NCBI GenBank assembly: GCA_038501195.1
Contig: JBBPUQ010000003.1
Coordinates: 4,494,501 to 4,558,500, forward strand
Origin: Nemania diffusa
Lineage: Eukaryota; Ascomycota; Sordariomycetes; Xylariales; Xylariaceae
DNA length: 64,000 bases
Direction of reading: 5' to 3'
Numbering within the stretch: the stretch's first letter is position 1; each line of letters begins with the position of its first letter. Below, piece by piece: positions 48,368-61,100 of this stretch. The notes beneath the pieces were generated by a model. It saw nothing but the letters and a program-made list of their open reading frames with translations. It was not told where the DNA came from and did not search any database. The position numbers and the translations under genes were made by a program.

Positions 48368-48410
48368 TGTTGCAAAAATCTGTTGCAAAAGTCTGCTGCA
48401 AAAGTCTGCT
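48368..48410. repeat. 13-bp tandem repeat at the block boundary
   Basis: Three full units are seen (TGTTGCAAAAATC, TGTTGCAAAAGTC, TGCTGCAAAAGTC at 48368-48406) plus a partial TGCT. It lies within 45 bases of the gene/A+T-block junction. Its CpA sites are intact, unlike the bulk of the block, so it may be younger or lie just outside the mutated zone. Confidence 0.75.
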
Positions 48411-49306
48411 TTATATACAAAAATGTTATTTAGCTATAAAAATTTAAAGCTAGTTATATTTTAATATTTTTATTATTTAAGCTTTTGTTTTTATTTTATA
48501 AAATATATATAACTAGTTTTAAAATAAAGCTATTTTTAAATATATATATTATTATTAATTTAATTAATATTTAATTTTGCAATTATTTTATAATATTTAT
48601 ATTTTTAAAACTTTTTTAAATAAATTTAAATAATAATTTTTTATATTTAAACTAAATTTTTTTAGTTTTATATTTGTAATAATTATGTTTTATTAGTTTT
48701 GTTTTTTATTTAATAAATAATATTAACTTAATATTTAATTAAAAGTATTTTTTAATTTATTTAAGTTTAAAAATTATATTATAGCATTTTAAAAATAAAC
48801 TTGTTTATATTTATAATATTTAGTTATTGTTAAATAGTATATATTGTAAATTTTAATATTTTTTGTTTTAAAATAAATAAATTTTTATTTAAAAATTATC
48901 TTTTTAATAATTAAATTATAAAATATATATTATATAAAAAGCTTTTGCTAAAAATTTAATATTATTAAAATATTATATATAAAAAAGTTTAAATAGTTAT
49001 AAAAATAACTTTTAAATTTTAATATAAATTAATTTATTTAATTTTATTATTTATTTACTATTTAATTTTATTAATTAAAATATATAAATAATAAATTTAT
49101 AATAATTTGTTAAAATTAAATAAAATTAATTTATTAATAAAAAAAAAACTAAATATTAAATTTATAAAGTTAATTTTAAGCTTTTATTATATTAAAAATA
49201 GCTATTTATAAATTAAAAATTTTAAATTTAAATTTAAGTTTAACTTTTTTATATATAATTTTAGTTTTATATTTATATTTAATTTATATTATTTAGCTAA
49301 ATTAAT

Positions 49307-49805
49307 TAGTTATTTTTTTAAATATATAGTTTATTTATATTATTTAAAATTACTTTTTTTTATAAAAACAATTTTATATATATTATAAAAAAACAGTTTT
49401 TTTTTAAAATATATAGTTTGTTTATATTATTTAAAACTATTTTTTTATATAAAAGCAGCTTTATATATATTATAAAAAAACAGTTTTTTTTTAAAATATA
49501 TAACTTATTTATATTATTTAAAATTATTTTTTTATATAAAAGCAGTTTTATATATATTATAAAAAAACAGTTTTTTTTTAAAATATATAGTTTATTTATA
49601 CTATTTAAAATAACTTTTTTTTATAAAAGTAGCTTTATATATATTATAAAAAAATAGTTTTTTTTTAAAATATATAATTTATTTATATTGTTTAAAACTA
49701 TTTTTTTTTACAAAAATAGTTTTATATATATTATAAAAAAACGGTTTTTTTTTAAAATATATAACTTGTTTATATTATTTAAAATAATCTTTTTTTATAA
49801 AAGTA
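49307..49805. repeat. 87-bp tandem repeat, about 5.7 copies
   Basis: The landmark C/TAG-TTTTTTTTT-AAAATATATA recurs at 49394, 49481, 49568, 49655 and 49742, exactly 87 bases apart. A more diverged copy begins near 49307. Because 87 is a multiple of three, one frame stays open as a 29-residue repeat rich in Phe, Ile, Tyr and Lys. I regard that frame as a by-product of the array, not a gene. Confidence 0.85.
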
Positions 49806-51403
49806 ATTTTGCAATTTTTATAAAAATATAAAAATATATTTTAATAATTTTTTATATTATAGTTATATATTTCGATATTTTTAAAATATTTATAGTTTTT
49901 ATAAAAGTAATAAGTTTTATTTAAAAAAAACTTTTTTAAATATAATTTATAATTAAATATTATATTTAAATAATAATAATTAATTATATAATATATATAT
50001 AAGTTTATTAATAACTAAAATATATAATAAACTAAATATAAAAAGTTATATATTTTATTATTGATTTATAATTTAACTAATAATAAAATATTATATATAA
50101 ATTATTATAGCAAATATTTGATTTTTTTTAGCTATAATTTAATTTTTTAGATTTTATTATTTATTATATTATAAAAAGTAGTAAATATATTATTTTATAA
50201 AATTAACTAAATAATTATATTTATATTTTATATAATATTAATATTATATTTATTTTATTTATAATTAATTATTATAATAATAAATTTTATAGTTAAATAT
50301 TTTAAATTTTAATTAAAAATATAATTAAAATTTTAATTATTAATAATATTTTAATATTTTGTTTTTATTGCAATATTATATTGAAAATAATTTTTAATAG
50401 TTGTTTTTATTAAATAATTTATAAAAAAAACTAAAAAAAAACATATTTAATTAAAGTTAACTTTAAAATATAATTTATTTATATTTAAGTTTAAAATTTT
50501 AACTTTTAACTATTATAGCTTAAAATATAGTTAATATATAATTTTATATAAAAACTATTTAAATATTAAATTTTTTTTGTTAATATTTAATGTTATTATA
50601 GCTTAATTGCATTTTTTTAATATTTTAATTTGTATTTTTGTTTAATTAAAAATAATATTACAATTTTAAAATATTAATTAAACAAAAAAAACGCTTTATT
50701 TATAAAATAAATAAAAAACCTTTTTTTTATAATAATTAATTAATAAAATTATTAAATATATATTAAATTTAGTTTAATTAATATTATAATTTTAAATAAT
50801 TTAAAATAAAATATTATATAATTTATTATATAAACAATAATTAAATTAATAATATTTTTATATAAAACATTAGTTATAAAATTAAAAAATTCGACTTTAA
50901 AATTAATTTAGCAATCACAGCTTTTATTATAATAATAGCTTTTTAATAAAATTTAAACAAATATTAGTTTATAATATTTTAAAAAGTTTTTAAAACTATA
51001 TATTATTATTATTAATAATTTGTTATAGCTTGTTAAATTAATTTATATATTTTAAAATATTTATATTATAAAAAATATAAATTATTATATAGTTTATTAA
51101 AATATAAAAAAATTATTTTAATTTAAATTTTTTAGTTTTAAAATTATACTAATTATATTAAATATATAACTATTGTTTTAATAAAATAAAAATAATTAAA
51201 GCTATATATTATTTTATAAAATTTATATAATTAAAATTTAAAAATAAGTTATTTTTTATATAATTTATTATAATATAACTATTATTATTAAAAACAAAGT
51301 TTGTATAATTATATGTTATATTAAAAAAAAAGCTAAAAAAACTAAAGTTTAATTATAGTTAAAACATTGTTTAATCGTAATATTTAATCAACCGATTTTA
51401 ATA

Positions 51404-51540
51404 TTTAACTTAATTTTAATGTTTAATTTAATTTTAATATTTAATTTAGTTTTAATATTTTTGATTTTAATTTTTAGTTTAATTTTAATATTTTTGATTT
51501 TAGTTTTTAGTTTGATTTTAATATTTAATTTAATTTTAGT
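51404..51540. repeat. 18-bp and 33-bp nested tandem repeats
   Basis: Three 18-base units (TTTAATTTAATTTTAATA and variants) at 51404-51457 are followed by two 33-base units at 51458-51490 and 51491-51523, each made of TTTTTGATTTTAATTTTTAG plus a 13-base TTTAATTTTAATA-like piece. It lies at the border between the near-pure A/T zone and the milder zone. Confidence 0.7.
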
Positions 51541-51790
51541 TTTTAATATAATTAAAAAAAGTCAATAAATATTCTGATAACTTTTTAATATATTGTTTTC
51601 ATGCTTTTTTTTTAGCATAAAACAACAAGCTAGGTTTTTTAAAGTTGTTTTAGCACTTATAAAATATTTCTTTTTAAGTTATTGCAAATAAATGAACTTT
51701 TAAAAGTTTATAAAGCCCTTAAGTTACATAGATTAAGTTTAAATTATATTTTTTTTTTTTCACTTATATATAGCTATAGTTATTTTATAT

Positions 51791-51994
51791 TTAGTTGCTT
51801 TTTTTTCGGATCGGCTTTTCTATGTTTAAACTAGCTAGCTTTTTGTTGACAATATTAAGCAGCTCTTTATTAACAATATCAAGTAGCTCGTTTTTAAAAC
51901 TTAAGTCTAAAGCTTTTAAATTATTGTAACTATTATAGTCGGTATTATATTTTTTATTTTGAACTTTATACTTTTTATTTTCTAAATTCTGCAC
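51791..51994 (-). pseudogene. Coding relic with internal repeat, possible gag-like fragment
   Basis: A 67-codon minus-strand frame has a Lys/Asn/Tyr-rich start and then SFKNELLDIVNKELLNIVNK, KLASLNIEKPIRKKS. The duplicated ELLxIVNK phrase and the basic end look protein-like rather than random for this composition. No family is recognised. It may be a fragment of a retroelement structural protein, but that is a guess. Confidence 0.2.
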
Positions 51995-54900
51995 TTTAAT
52001 ATTATAATCGCTTTTAGTAGCAGATTTAATCTATATATTGTAGTAATAATTAAGTAAATAATTAAAATAAAGAAAAATAAAAAAGCAAAGCTAGAAATAG
52101 AAAAAAAAAGCTTTAAATAAAGAAGTTGTATTAGTAAAATTATATTGATATAGTAATAATAGCTAGAAGTGAAAACGATGTTGTAATATAAAAAAGCAAA
52201 GCTGAAAAAAAAGCTTTAAATAAAAACGATGTTATAGTATAAAAGAGCAAAACTAAAAATAAAAGAAAAAAGCTTTAAATAAAGAAGTTATATCAATATA
52301 ATAACTAGTTAATGTTTTTTTTTGTTTTTATCTGCTTTTTTTTATCTCTTTTTATTTTTTCTTGCTTTTTGTCGACTTTTATATATTTTTTGCTCTAGCT
52401 GTAAAAATATATTAATGTTTAATTAAATATAAACAAAAGTATAAGTTAAAACAAGAAAATTGCAGCAAAAACAACTTAAACAGTAAAAAAAAGTTCGCTT
52501 AATAGTTTATAGCTTTTTTTGTTTAGTTATTATAAAAACTTAAAGTAATAAAAGATATAGCTTAGATATAACTATAACTTTTTTAATTTATAAAAAATAA
52601 AAGAAATTTTATATTATAAATATAAATATTATTTATATATTTTTAATTATTATTTATATAAAACTATATATATTTTATTTATTATATATATCTATATACT
52701 ATAAAGTTTGTACAAAAGGTTTTTAAATTATTTTTTGGTTCTTTATTTTGTATTATTATTTTCTTTTTTAAAATTCTAGAGTTGCAAAAATATAAAAACT
52801 AGCTAAAACTATATTTTTATATAACAGTTTATCTTGCTATTTTTATAGCACTTATTGTATTTAGCAAATATTTAAATCATTATTTATAAATTAGAAAAAA
52901 GTTAGTAGATATTTTTAGATATCGAGGTATAAACAAAAAAAAGAAAGTTCTAAAATATATCAAAAGGTTTGGTATATTTAAACATATTAAAATAGCTATA
53001 AGCTTTATATAATAGTACTTAAAAGTAAATAATATATATATCTTTTATAGCTTTTGCTAATAAAATAGGAACGATTTTTTACTTTAAGATTTATTTATTT
53101 GTTCTAAGGCTAAAATAATAGCGATAACAATAGCAACTTAAAAAAAAGCAATAATAAAAATAAAAATGCTAACGATATTAAATATAAAAACAAGATTAAA
53201 AATAACAAAAATAGTAGTAAAACAGATGATAATAATAGCGTTAGCAGCAGTTATAGCTATATATATATTTTATTTAAATGTTTGGCTAATTAAGTGCTTA
53301 GCTAAAATAAAGCTAGATCTGTTATAAAAAAGCAAATTTGATCTATGTTATTTGGAATAAATGCAACAGATGCTTGATTAGGCGAAACTGATATGAAAAC
53401 CATAGTTATTACAAAAAGTACTATAGATATATATCTAAAAAAAAAAAGATATATTTTTTAGAAAAAGTAGAGATATAAATGTAGAAAATTGCTAAAGTTA
53501 TTATATTTAAAGTTAATAATAATTGTTAGTAATAATATTTATAACTTATTGTAGCTAAAATATAAAAAAGATTAATTTATATAGCATATTATTATATTAA
53601 TTAAAAAATTAAAGTAAATTATATATACTTTTAGTATATTAAGTTAGAAAATAATTCTATAAATGGTTTAATTAAGCTTTTTGATCGTACTAAATATATA
53701 AAGTTTATAAAGTTGTTAAGTTTTAATAAAAAGTAATTGATTATATTATTAACAATAGCAAAAAGTTAAAGCAGAATTAAGTTTTTATTATTACTTTGAC
53801 TAAGCTTTTTAATTATATCAAATAAAGTAATTAATTATATTATTAAAAAGGGCAGTTGTTAAATTTTAATAAAGTAACTAATTATATTGTTAAAAATAGC
53901 AAAAAGATAAATTAAAACTAGGTTTTTATTACTACTTTATATATTAAATAATTAACTGCTAAAGTATATTTATCGACCGATAGCAGTAAAAAAAGAGGTT
54001 ATTTTTAATTATTTATTTATAACTTTATTTCTTTAAAGATTTGTACTTTTCGATGTTTTAAAGATTATCGTTTTTTATAAAGCTTTTAGTTAATTGAAAT
54101 ATGGTTAAAAAGATTAATTAGTGAGGTTTTTATTTATCTGTTTATATAATTGGTTTAATTCTTTCTTTTAATAGGTTTTAGTAGATCTTTAGTTCTAGGT
54201 TTTAAGTTTTAATATAGCTATTTTTAGTCTAGGGTAAAATCGGCTATTATTAAGTTTTATATATTTCTTATAATATTGAAAAGTCAAAATTATTATTGAA
54301 AATATTTTTATTTATATATAAATTGTACTAAAGGATAATAGTAATAGAAATATTAGAAACAACAGTTTTTAAAAAAAGTAAAGCTATTTTTAAAGCTATT
54401 TTAGTATGTTTGACTAATTGAAATGCAAATATATTAAACTAATAGTTTAATAATATAATTATATACTTTTTAATAAAAAAAGATCAAAAAGCATATTTAA
54501 TTTTTACAATTATTTAATTTTACAAAAAACAATAATATCTACGGTTTATTATAGCTAGAATATAAAAAAGATTAAAACGGTTTATATGTTATAATAATAA
54601 AGTATTTATTAAATAAAAACTGAACTAAGTTTTGCGCTATTGGTTTTATTTGTATATTTATTTCTAGATATATATACTATTAATAATTTTTCGATATTTA
54701 AAGATTGCTATTTGCACTAAATAATAAAGCTTGATAGCAATAACTAGTTAATATTATTTCTTGTTTTTATTTACTTTTATTTACTTTTTTTTGCTTTTTA
54801 TCGACTTTTATATATTTGCTTTATTTTAAGTTTTATTTTAATATTATAAATAAATATATTGTAGTATGTTCAACTTTTTTTAAGCTAATAAATAACAGCT

Positions 54901-55967
54901 ATATAAACTAAGTTTTAACAACTTTTTATAAAAAGCTATTTTATAAAATAACTGCTAGCTTAGCTATAGTAAAATCAGATTTGTTACTATAAATCGTTTT
55001 TAAATATAACTTTTATAACATAGCAATTTGCTATATTTTCTTTATCTTTTTTTTTTTGTTACAGTTAATATATTTTGTTTAAACATAGCTTTACAAGCTA
55101 GCAATTCTGCTAAAACTTTTAATATAGTTGTATAGCTAGCAAACAAAAGCTAAACAGCAAAAACTGCTTTATTTTTATATAACTAAATTAAAAAGTTCTG
55201 CTTAGATAGCTTCTAGCAACAAAAGGAGCTAGTTTTTGAATATTAGATACCGATGCTACAGAAACTAGACAGAAAACATTTAATAAAGCTTATATATCTA
55301 TTTAAAAATAAATACTTAAATAATATATGTTTCAAATATAATAAGCAAAATATATTATATAGCTATTGTTAATAAAGCGGTAATAAAACATAAAAATATA
55401 ACAGCTTATTTATATCAGGTATAATAAGTTATAAAAATAACACTTTAACAAGATATCTCTATTATAAATCTACAGAAATAATACATATTTCTAATATATT
55501 TAATAATAAATATTACATAAAGCCGGCTCGTATACAAAATAAAACAGATTTACATAAAATAGATTATAGCACCTATATAAGCTATTTTGCTGCTAGTATA
55601 AGCCAGATTTGAAGAAAACGTCGAGTTAAGCTTCGGTCTACAGCTAATCCTTAAACCACATAATCGCGTGTACTAAAGTGGTTATATGGTCGTTATGCCT
55701 ATATATCTACAGGTTATATTAGCATCGACTTCAGCAAAAATAATATGTTGCTTTAGCACTTACTGCACAGCTAAAGCTAGCGAAAATATAGTTTTCAAAC
55801 TTTAATAAACTAATAAAAGCTTTTAGCTCAAATACCCGCTAATTTTTAAGCCAAACGATATATATACTTAAATAAAATATACCTAGCTCTTATAATACTA
55901 TCAGCCGAAATATATAGCTTTTTAAGTGGTTTTTTTTGCTTTAAAATAACTACCGAATGTTTTTGAT

Positions 55968-56165
55968 CTAATTCAGATATTTCTTAGAAACGACCGCTTC
56001 GTATACCGATATAACGTCTCGGAAGCAGGTGCGCCCTAAGAGCCTTTTAATTCCCAAACGGTCTATATTGCGCAAGTCTTTTTTATAGGTTATTTGCCCC
56101 AGGTCTAAAAAAGGCGCTAATAGCGCTAGCAATACTGCTGCATAAATTGCAAGTATTTCTAGCAC
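55968..56165 (-). pseudogene. Coding relic in the least A+T-rich part of the block
   Basis: A 65-codon minus-strand frame includes LLAPFLDLGQITYKKDLRNI, DRLGIKRLLGRTCFRDVISV and YEAVVSKKYLN. Its composition (Gly, Arg, Asp, Cys present) is much more protein-like than the surroundings. The local sequence (about 55550-56180) keeps more G+C than the rest of the block. I do not recognise the family; a decayed transposon polyprotein is plausible. Confidence 0.3.
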
Positions 56166-57507
56166 TTAAAACATCAGTAGAAGTAAAAATATATCAAAAG
56201 AAATACCGATATCGATGCCGATATCAACTGCTGCTATATTTAACAACTAAGTTTTATTAATATAACTTTTAAAAACTAAAGCTAGTAAATATATCTAAAT
56301 AATAAATATTAACGCTTTGCTGCATTTATTCTGCTTATGTTATTTTTAAATATACTGTAGCAGATTAGCTGCTTTTATAAAATTCAAGCTATAAAAAGTA
56401 TTTCTGACTATCGTACTATATATATGTTAGCGGCCCAGCCTGTGGTGTTTCTAAATCTATATATTTATTTCAGCAGTCAAAAACAAAAGAGATAAAATAT
56501 GCGACTAGGTAAATAGAAATAGTAATATCTTTAAAAAAAAAGCTATATCGTAAAAAATAGCTAGTAATAAAAAAAAAGCGACTAAAAAACGACTAATTTT
56601 TTTTACTAAAGCTTGCTGCTTTTTTGCTATATTTTTTTTTTGTTTATTATTATTAAATTATAATATTAAATATTTTTATTTTAGAAATAAAATATAAAAT
56701 ATATTAAATAATATAGATAATTCTTTTGATTTTTAGCAGTAGAGCTAATTTAATATTACTTAATTATTTTAAAAACAACAATAAACTAAATATATTTTAT
56801 TAGCTGTTTTAAACAACATAAAAAATAATAACAACTAGGCCGGTAATAGCTTTTGCTCAAGATTTATAATATAAGTATTATTTAGGGCTTTTTTGTCTCT
56901 AGCTTTTTTAGCTTATCGCTAATGCGTTTTTATACTTTAAAACAGCAGTTTAAATTATAAAAAAACTATTTAAGCTTATAGCTTATTTATTACAGCTATT
57001 TTATACTAGAAAAAAAACTGCGGCTTATAGCTTATTACTATACTATATAAAAAAATAAGCCAAATATAAATATACTATAATATATTATTTATTTAAATCT
57101 ATATTATTACTATTAATTAAAACTTCAGATAACAAATTATAATATAGCATCTTTTGCTTTTTGTAAAACTTTAGATAATAAAAACTATTTGTGTTAGCTA
57201 AACAAGCAAACATTATCGCTTTATTGTCTGTTTTCTATTTTTTACTACATAAGCTTACAAAAAAAAAATAGGTGCTAAAACAGGCATAATAAATATAAGC
57301 TGCTTTTTTTGGTTCAAATATATATAGTTTGATCAACTAATATATTATATAATCTAAAAGGCTTTCAATATACTGATCTATTTTACTTTGCCGATTCAGC
57401 TTTAATTGAGACTTTATAAACTATAAATTTAGTAATTGTTATCTCTACTGATAACATATACTAATCGGCGGCACTTTTCTTTTTTTGTAATAAACTCGTA
57501 AGCTTTT

Positions 57508-58160
57508 AGATATTAGTTTCTACTAGCCTATATATAAGGCTTCGTCAGCTGTCCCAGTATTTGATACGTCAATATAAAACCAATGTACAACTATATATAT
57601 ATCCTAACATAAAGCAGAGCAATACCTGTGAGCTCCTAGATATTAGTTTTTACTAGCCTATATATAGAGCTTTGTTAGCTGTCTCAGTATTTGATACGTT
57701 AATACGAAATCGACATATAACTATATATATATTCTAATATAAAATAACACCTATAAACCTTTAGATATAAGTTTCTATTAGCTGTTTTAGTGCTTAATAT
57801 ATTAGTATAAAACTGGCGCATAACTATATATATAAAACTACTTTAGTTTTTAGAAAATTAAATAAGCTAGAAAAAGACTAAACAGAAGGTTTAAAAAAAT
57901 AACATTTTATAGTTATTATAACATAGCAAAAAAGTCGTAGACAAGTTATAAAATGTTTTGGTCTAGCTAGCTAAAATGTCGTTTTAATGCTTAACACGTC
58001 AATATAAAACCGGCGCATAACTAAAAAATTAAAAAAGCTTAGAAAAGATTAAATAGAAAGTTTAAAAAAATAACATCTTATAATATTATAACATAGAAAA
58101 AAAATCGTGGATAAGTTATAAAGTATTTTGGTTTAGCTAACTAAAATAGCTTTATAGTTT
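57508..58160. repeat. Diverged tandem repeats, about 125-130 and 170 bp
   Basis: The landmark AGATATTAGTTTCTACTAGC occurs at 57508 and, with one change, at 57638 (130 bases on); a further diverged copy starts near 57763. A second unit, starting AAAATTAAATAAGCTAG at 57854 and recurring near 58024, is about 170 bases long and includes the CGTAGACAAGTTATAAA / CGTGGATAAGTTATAAA stretch. The two arrays share the CGTCAATATAAAACCGGCGC-like segment, so they form one compound array. Confidence 0.65.
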
Positions 58161-61100
58161 ATTTATAATACTGCGAACTTTTAGCTTAACTAGTTAAATA
58201 TTGTTTAATAAACTATATTATTACTATAAAAACTATATTACTTTTTAATACTAAGCAGTTTTGGATATTTATATATATAAAAATATAAACTGTGTTTTAT
58301 AAAATATCTAAAATATTGTTGATCTAAAATATCTGCACTATCGCTACCAAATAAAAACAAAGTAATCTATACAAATAAAACAATTACTTGTTTTTTTTTA
58401 TAGTAATTATTTGGCTTTTTTTATATTTTATAAACATCTGCTTTAGCTGCTAAATAGCTTGCTTTTTAAGTCTTTATCTAAGGTTTAACTTTACTAAAAA
58501 ACCTTACTATAAAACTTTGCTATAATAATGTATCTTTTTAATCTCTTTAATATAAATAAGCTTTAGCAACTATTTTCTATTTTATTATTATGCTAAAACT
58601 AATAAACAATGTTACAGATAATATATAGACAGCTTTTTGCTTTAGTTGCTACTAAAATCTAATTTAGCTTAAAATATAAAATCAAAAAATCAATTTAGCT
58701 AGTTTTTACTAAAGTCCAGATATAGTCTATTAAAATATAACTTATAAATCAACTGTTGCTTTAGATATATAAACCAAACTATAGCAACAAATACTGCTAT
58801 ATAATTGCTACTAAAATAAAAAATAGCTTTTATTTTAAGCTAAACTAATTTATTAAAAAAGAAATAGTTAAAACTAAAATAACACGAAATAAATATAAAA
58901 TAATATAGCTTAATTAAATAGAAATTTAATTTTAGCTATATTAAAACAGCAATAAATCTAAAGAAATATTTAGAGCAGTTATAAAAATAACATATATTTT
59001 TCGACTTATTATATTTAGTTTTATAAATAATCAACCTATATTTCTACTACTAGTTATACTATAAAATAAAAGCGGTCGATCTAAAGCTGCTGCTCAAAAT
59101 AAAATATACTTTTTTAAAAAGCTGCAACAGTTAATAGATCAAAAAAGCTAGATCAATAATAATTTAGCTAGCTATAAATATAAGATTTACTTATTAAAAG
59201 CCAAGGTTTAAAATAAGTTAAATAGTCAAGATACTATAGTACTAGATATATATTCGACATTTATAGCTAGTATCATCGGTAGCGGTTTATATAAAAGAAT
59301 ACTAAAGATAAAAAGTTAGAAAAACCAGCTTAACATTTAAATGCTACAAATATTAAAAAAAATATAAAACAATAAAATAATAGCTTTAAGAAATAAAGTA
59401 GTTTTTATATATCACGTTAAATTAAGAAAATCTTTTGATTTAATTTTATAACTTTAATAAAAAAACTTCTAATTTGATTTTAAAATTACATTATATATTC
59501 CTATTATTAGTTTAATTAAAGTATATTTAAAAATATAAACTATTTATATTATTTTTTTTATTGTTATTTTAAAATCATAAATTTTTTTATTGCTACTTTA
59601 GCAGAAATATTATTTTATTTTTATTTTACTATAATACTATTACTATTATTTTATCAATTATTACAATATATTTACTTGCTTTTAGTTTAATTATCACTTT
59701 AGTTGTTGCTATTGTTGCATTTATTTTAAACTATTTATAATAGCCGACTTTTAATAGTAAATATTTAATTCTAGTATATTTACTATAGCTTCTACTAATA
59801 TAGTATATTTTATAATAAAGGTTTATTTCCGCTATATTTATAACAATATCATTTTATCAATTTAAAACCCAAATATAGACTTATATTTTTACTTTAGATT
59901 GTAGCAAAAAATCTCTGCAGAAATAATTTACAAAACCTATAAAAATATATATCTTTACTTTATAATAAATAAAACGTCGATAGCAGATATAAATCTACTA
60001 AATAGTATAGTTATTATTTTAACATTTCTTTAACTTAAAAACAGATATAACTAAATGCTGTATAAAAAAGAACAGATATTAGACTTTAATTTTAAACAAA
60101 AAACCAAATAAAAAGAAAAAATATAATAAGCCGTCGCATTAACTGCAGCAAAAACATATATATTTTATAAAATATATATATTATATTAGATTTTTTAATA
60201 GCTATAAATATAATATCTGCTTTTTTTATTAGATTATAACTTTATATTTTTAATAATAAATTGTAAACTAGTAGCTGTAGATATATATTTGCAAAAGTTT
60301 AATATATAATTAATATTAAATTATTTCAGTAATAAACAATATAATAGTTGGCAAAATTTTTTGTGTTATATATACATCTTTTTTTTATTTTATTTGTTTT
60401 TTGCGCTTATATTTTGCTTATTATATTTTTTTAAAATATTTGCTTATTATTTTTAACAAATTAAAAATACTAGTTAATAAGCAAATTCAGCAAAAAAATC
60501 TAATAGATAAATTATATAAATATCAATTATAAAATTCTAAATATAATGTTAGCTTAACAGAATAAAATATATTGATTTCTAGTTATAATATCGGCTTTTT
60601 AGTTATAGTATCAAACCTTTTCTACAATATAACTTGGCTAAATTTTAAAGTTTTTTTTTTTTTTAGTGCTTATTTAATTAGTTATTATATAACTATATAA
60701 ATATATCTATTTAATTCGATATATTAAATTATATTAAATTCTATAATAAATAAAAAGTTATATTTAGATGTTGTATTTTCGGGCTTTTTTTGTAATAATA
60801 ACACGTGCTAGTTATTAGCATTTTTTTCTTTTTGTAATAACTTAGCTTTTTCTACAGATGTTTTATAATCGGTTTATATAGCTACTTTAGATTTTATATC
60901 CTTTTATATTAGAAATAACTATCAAGAAATAGCAGAAACTATTCGACTTATTTTAAAAACCGGTTATATCTGTTTTTAGCGCTTATTTAACATTTAATGC
61001 AAAAAAGTCGCTACTTTAAATATAATTATAAAAAAAACTAATTAATTATTTGAAATATAATGCAATAAAAATATTTGTTATTATATTATTAGCTAGATTT

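Noticed and set aside
49418..49657. 79-codon frame with a 29-residue Phe/Ile/Lys repeat
   Set aside because: It arises because the tandem unit is 87 bases, a multiple of three. There is no plausible promoter, codon pattern or homology.
52303..54830. Similar stretches near 52.3 and 54.75 kb (ATAACTAGTTAAT ... TCGACTTTTATATAT) considered as LTRs
   Set aside because: The similarity covers only about 100 diverged, T-rich bases. No primer-binding site, polypurine tract or internal retroelement frames are seen.
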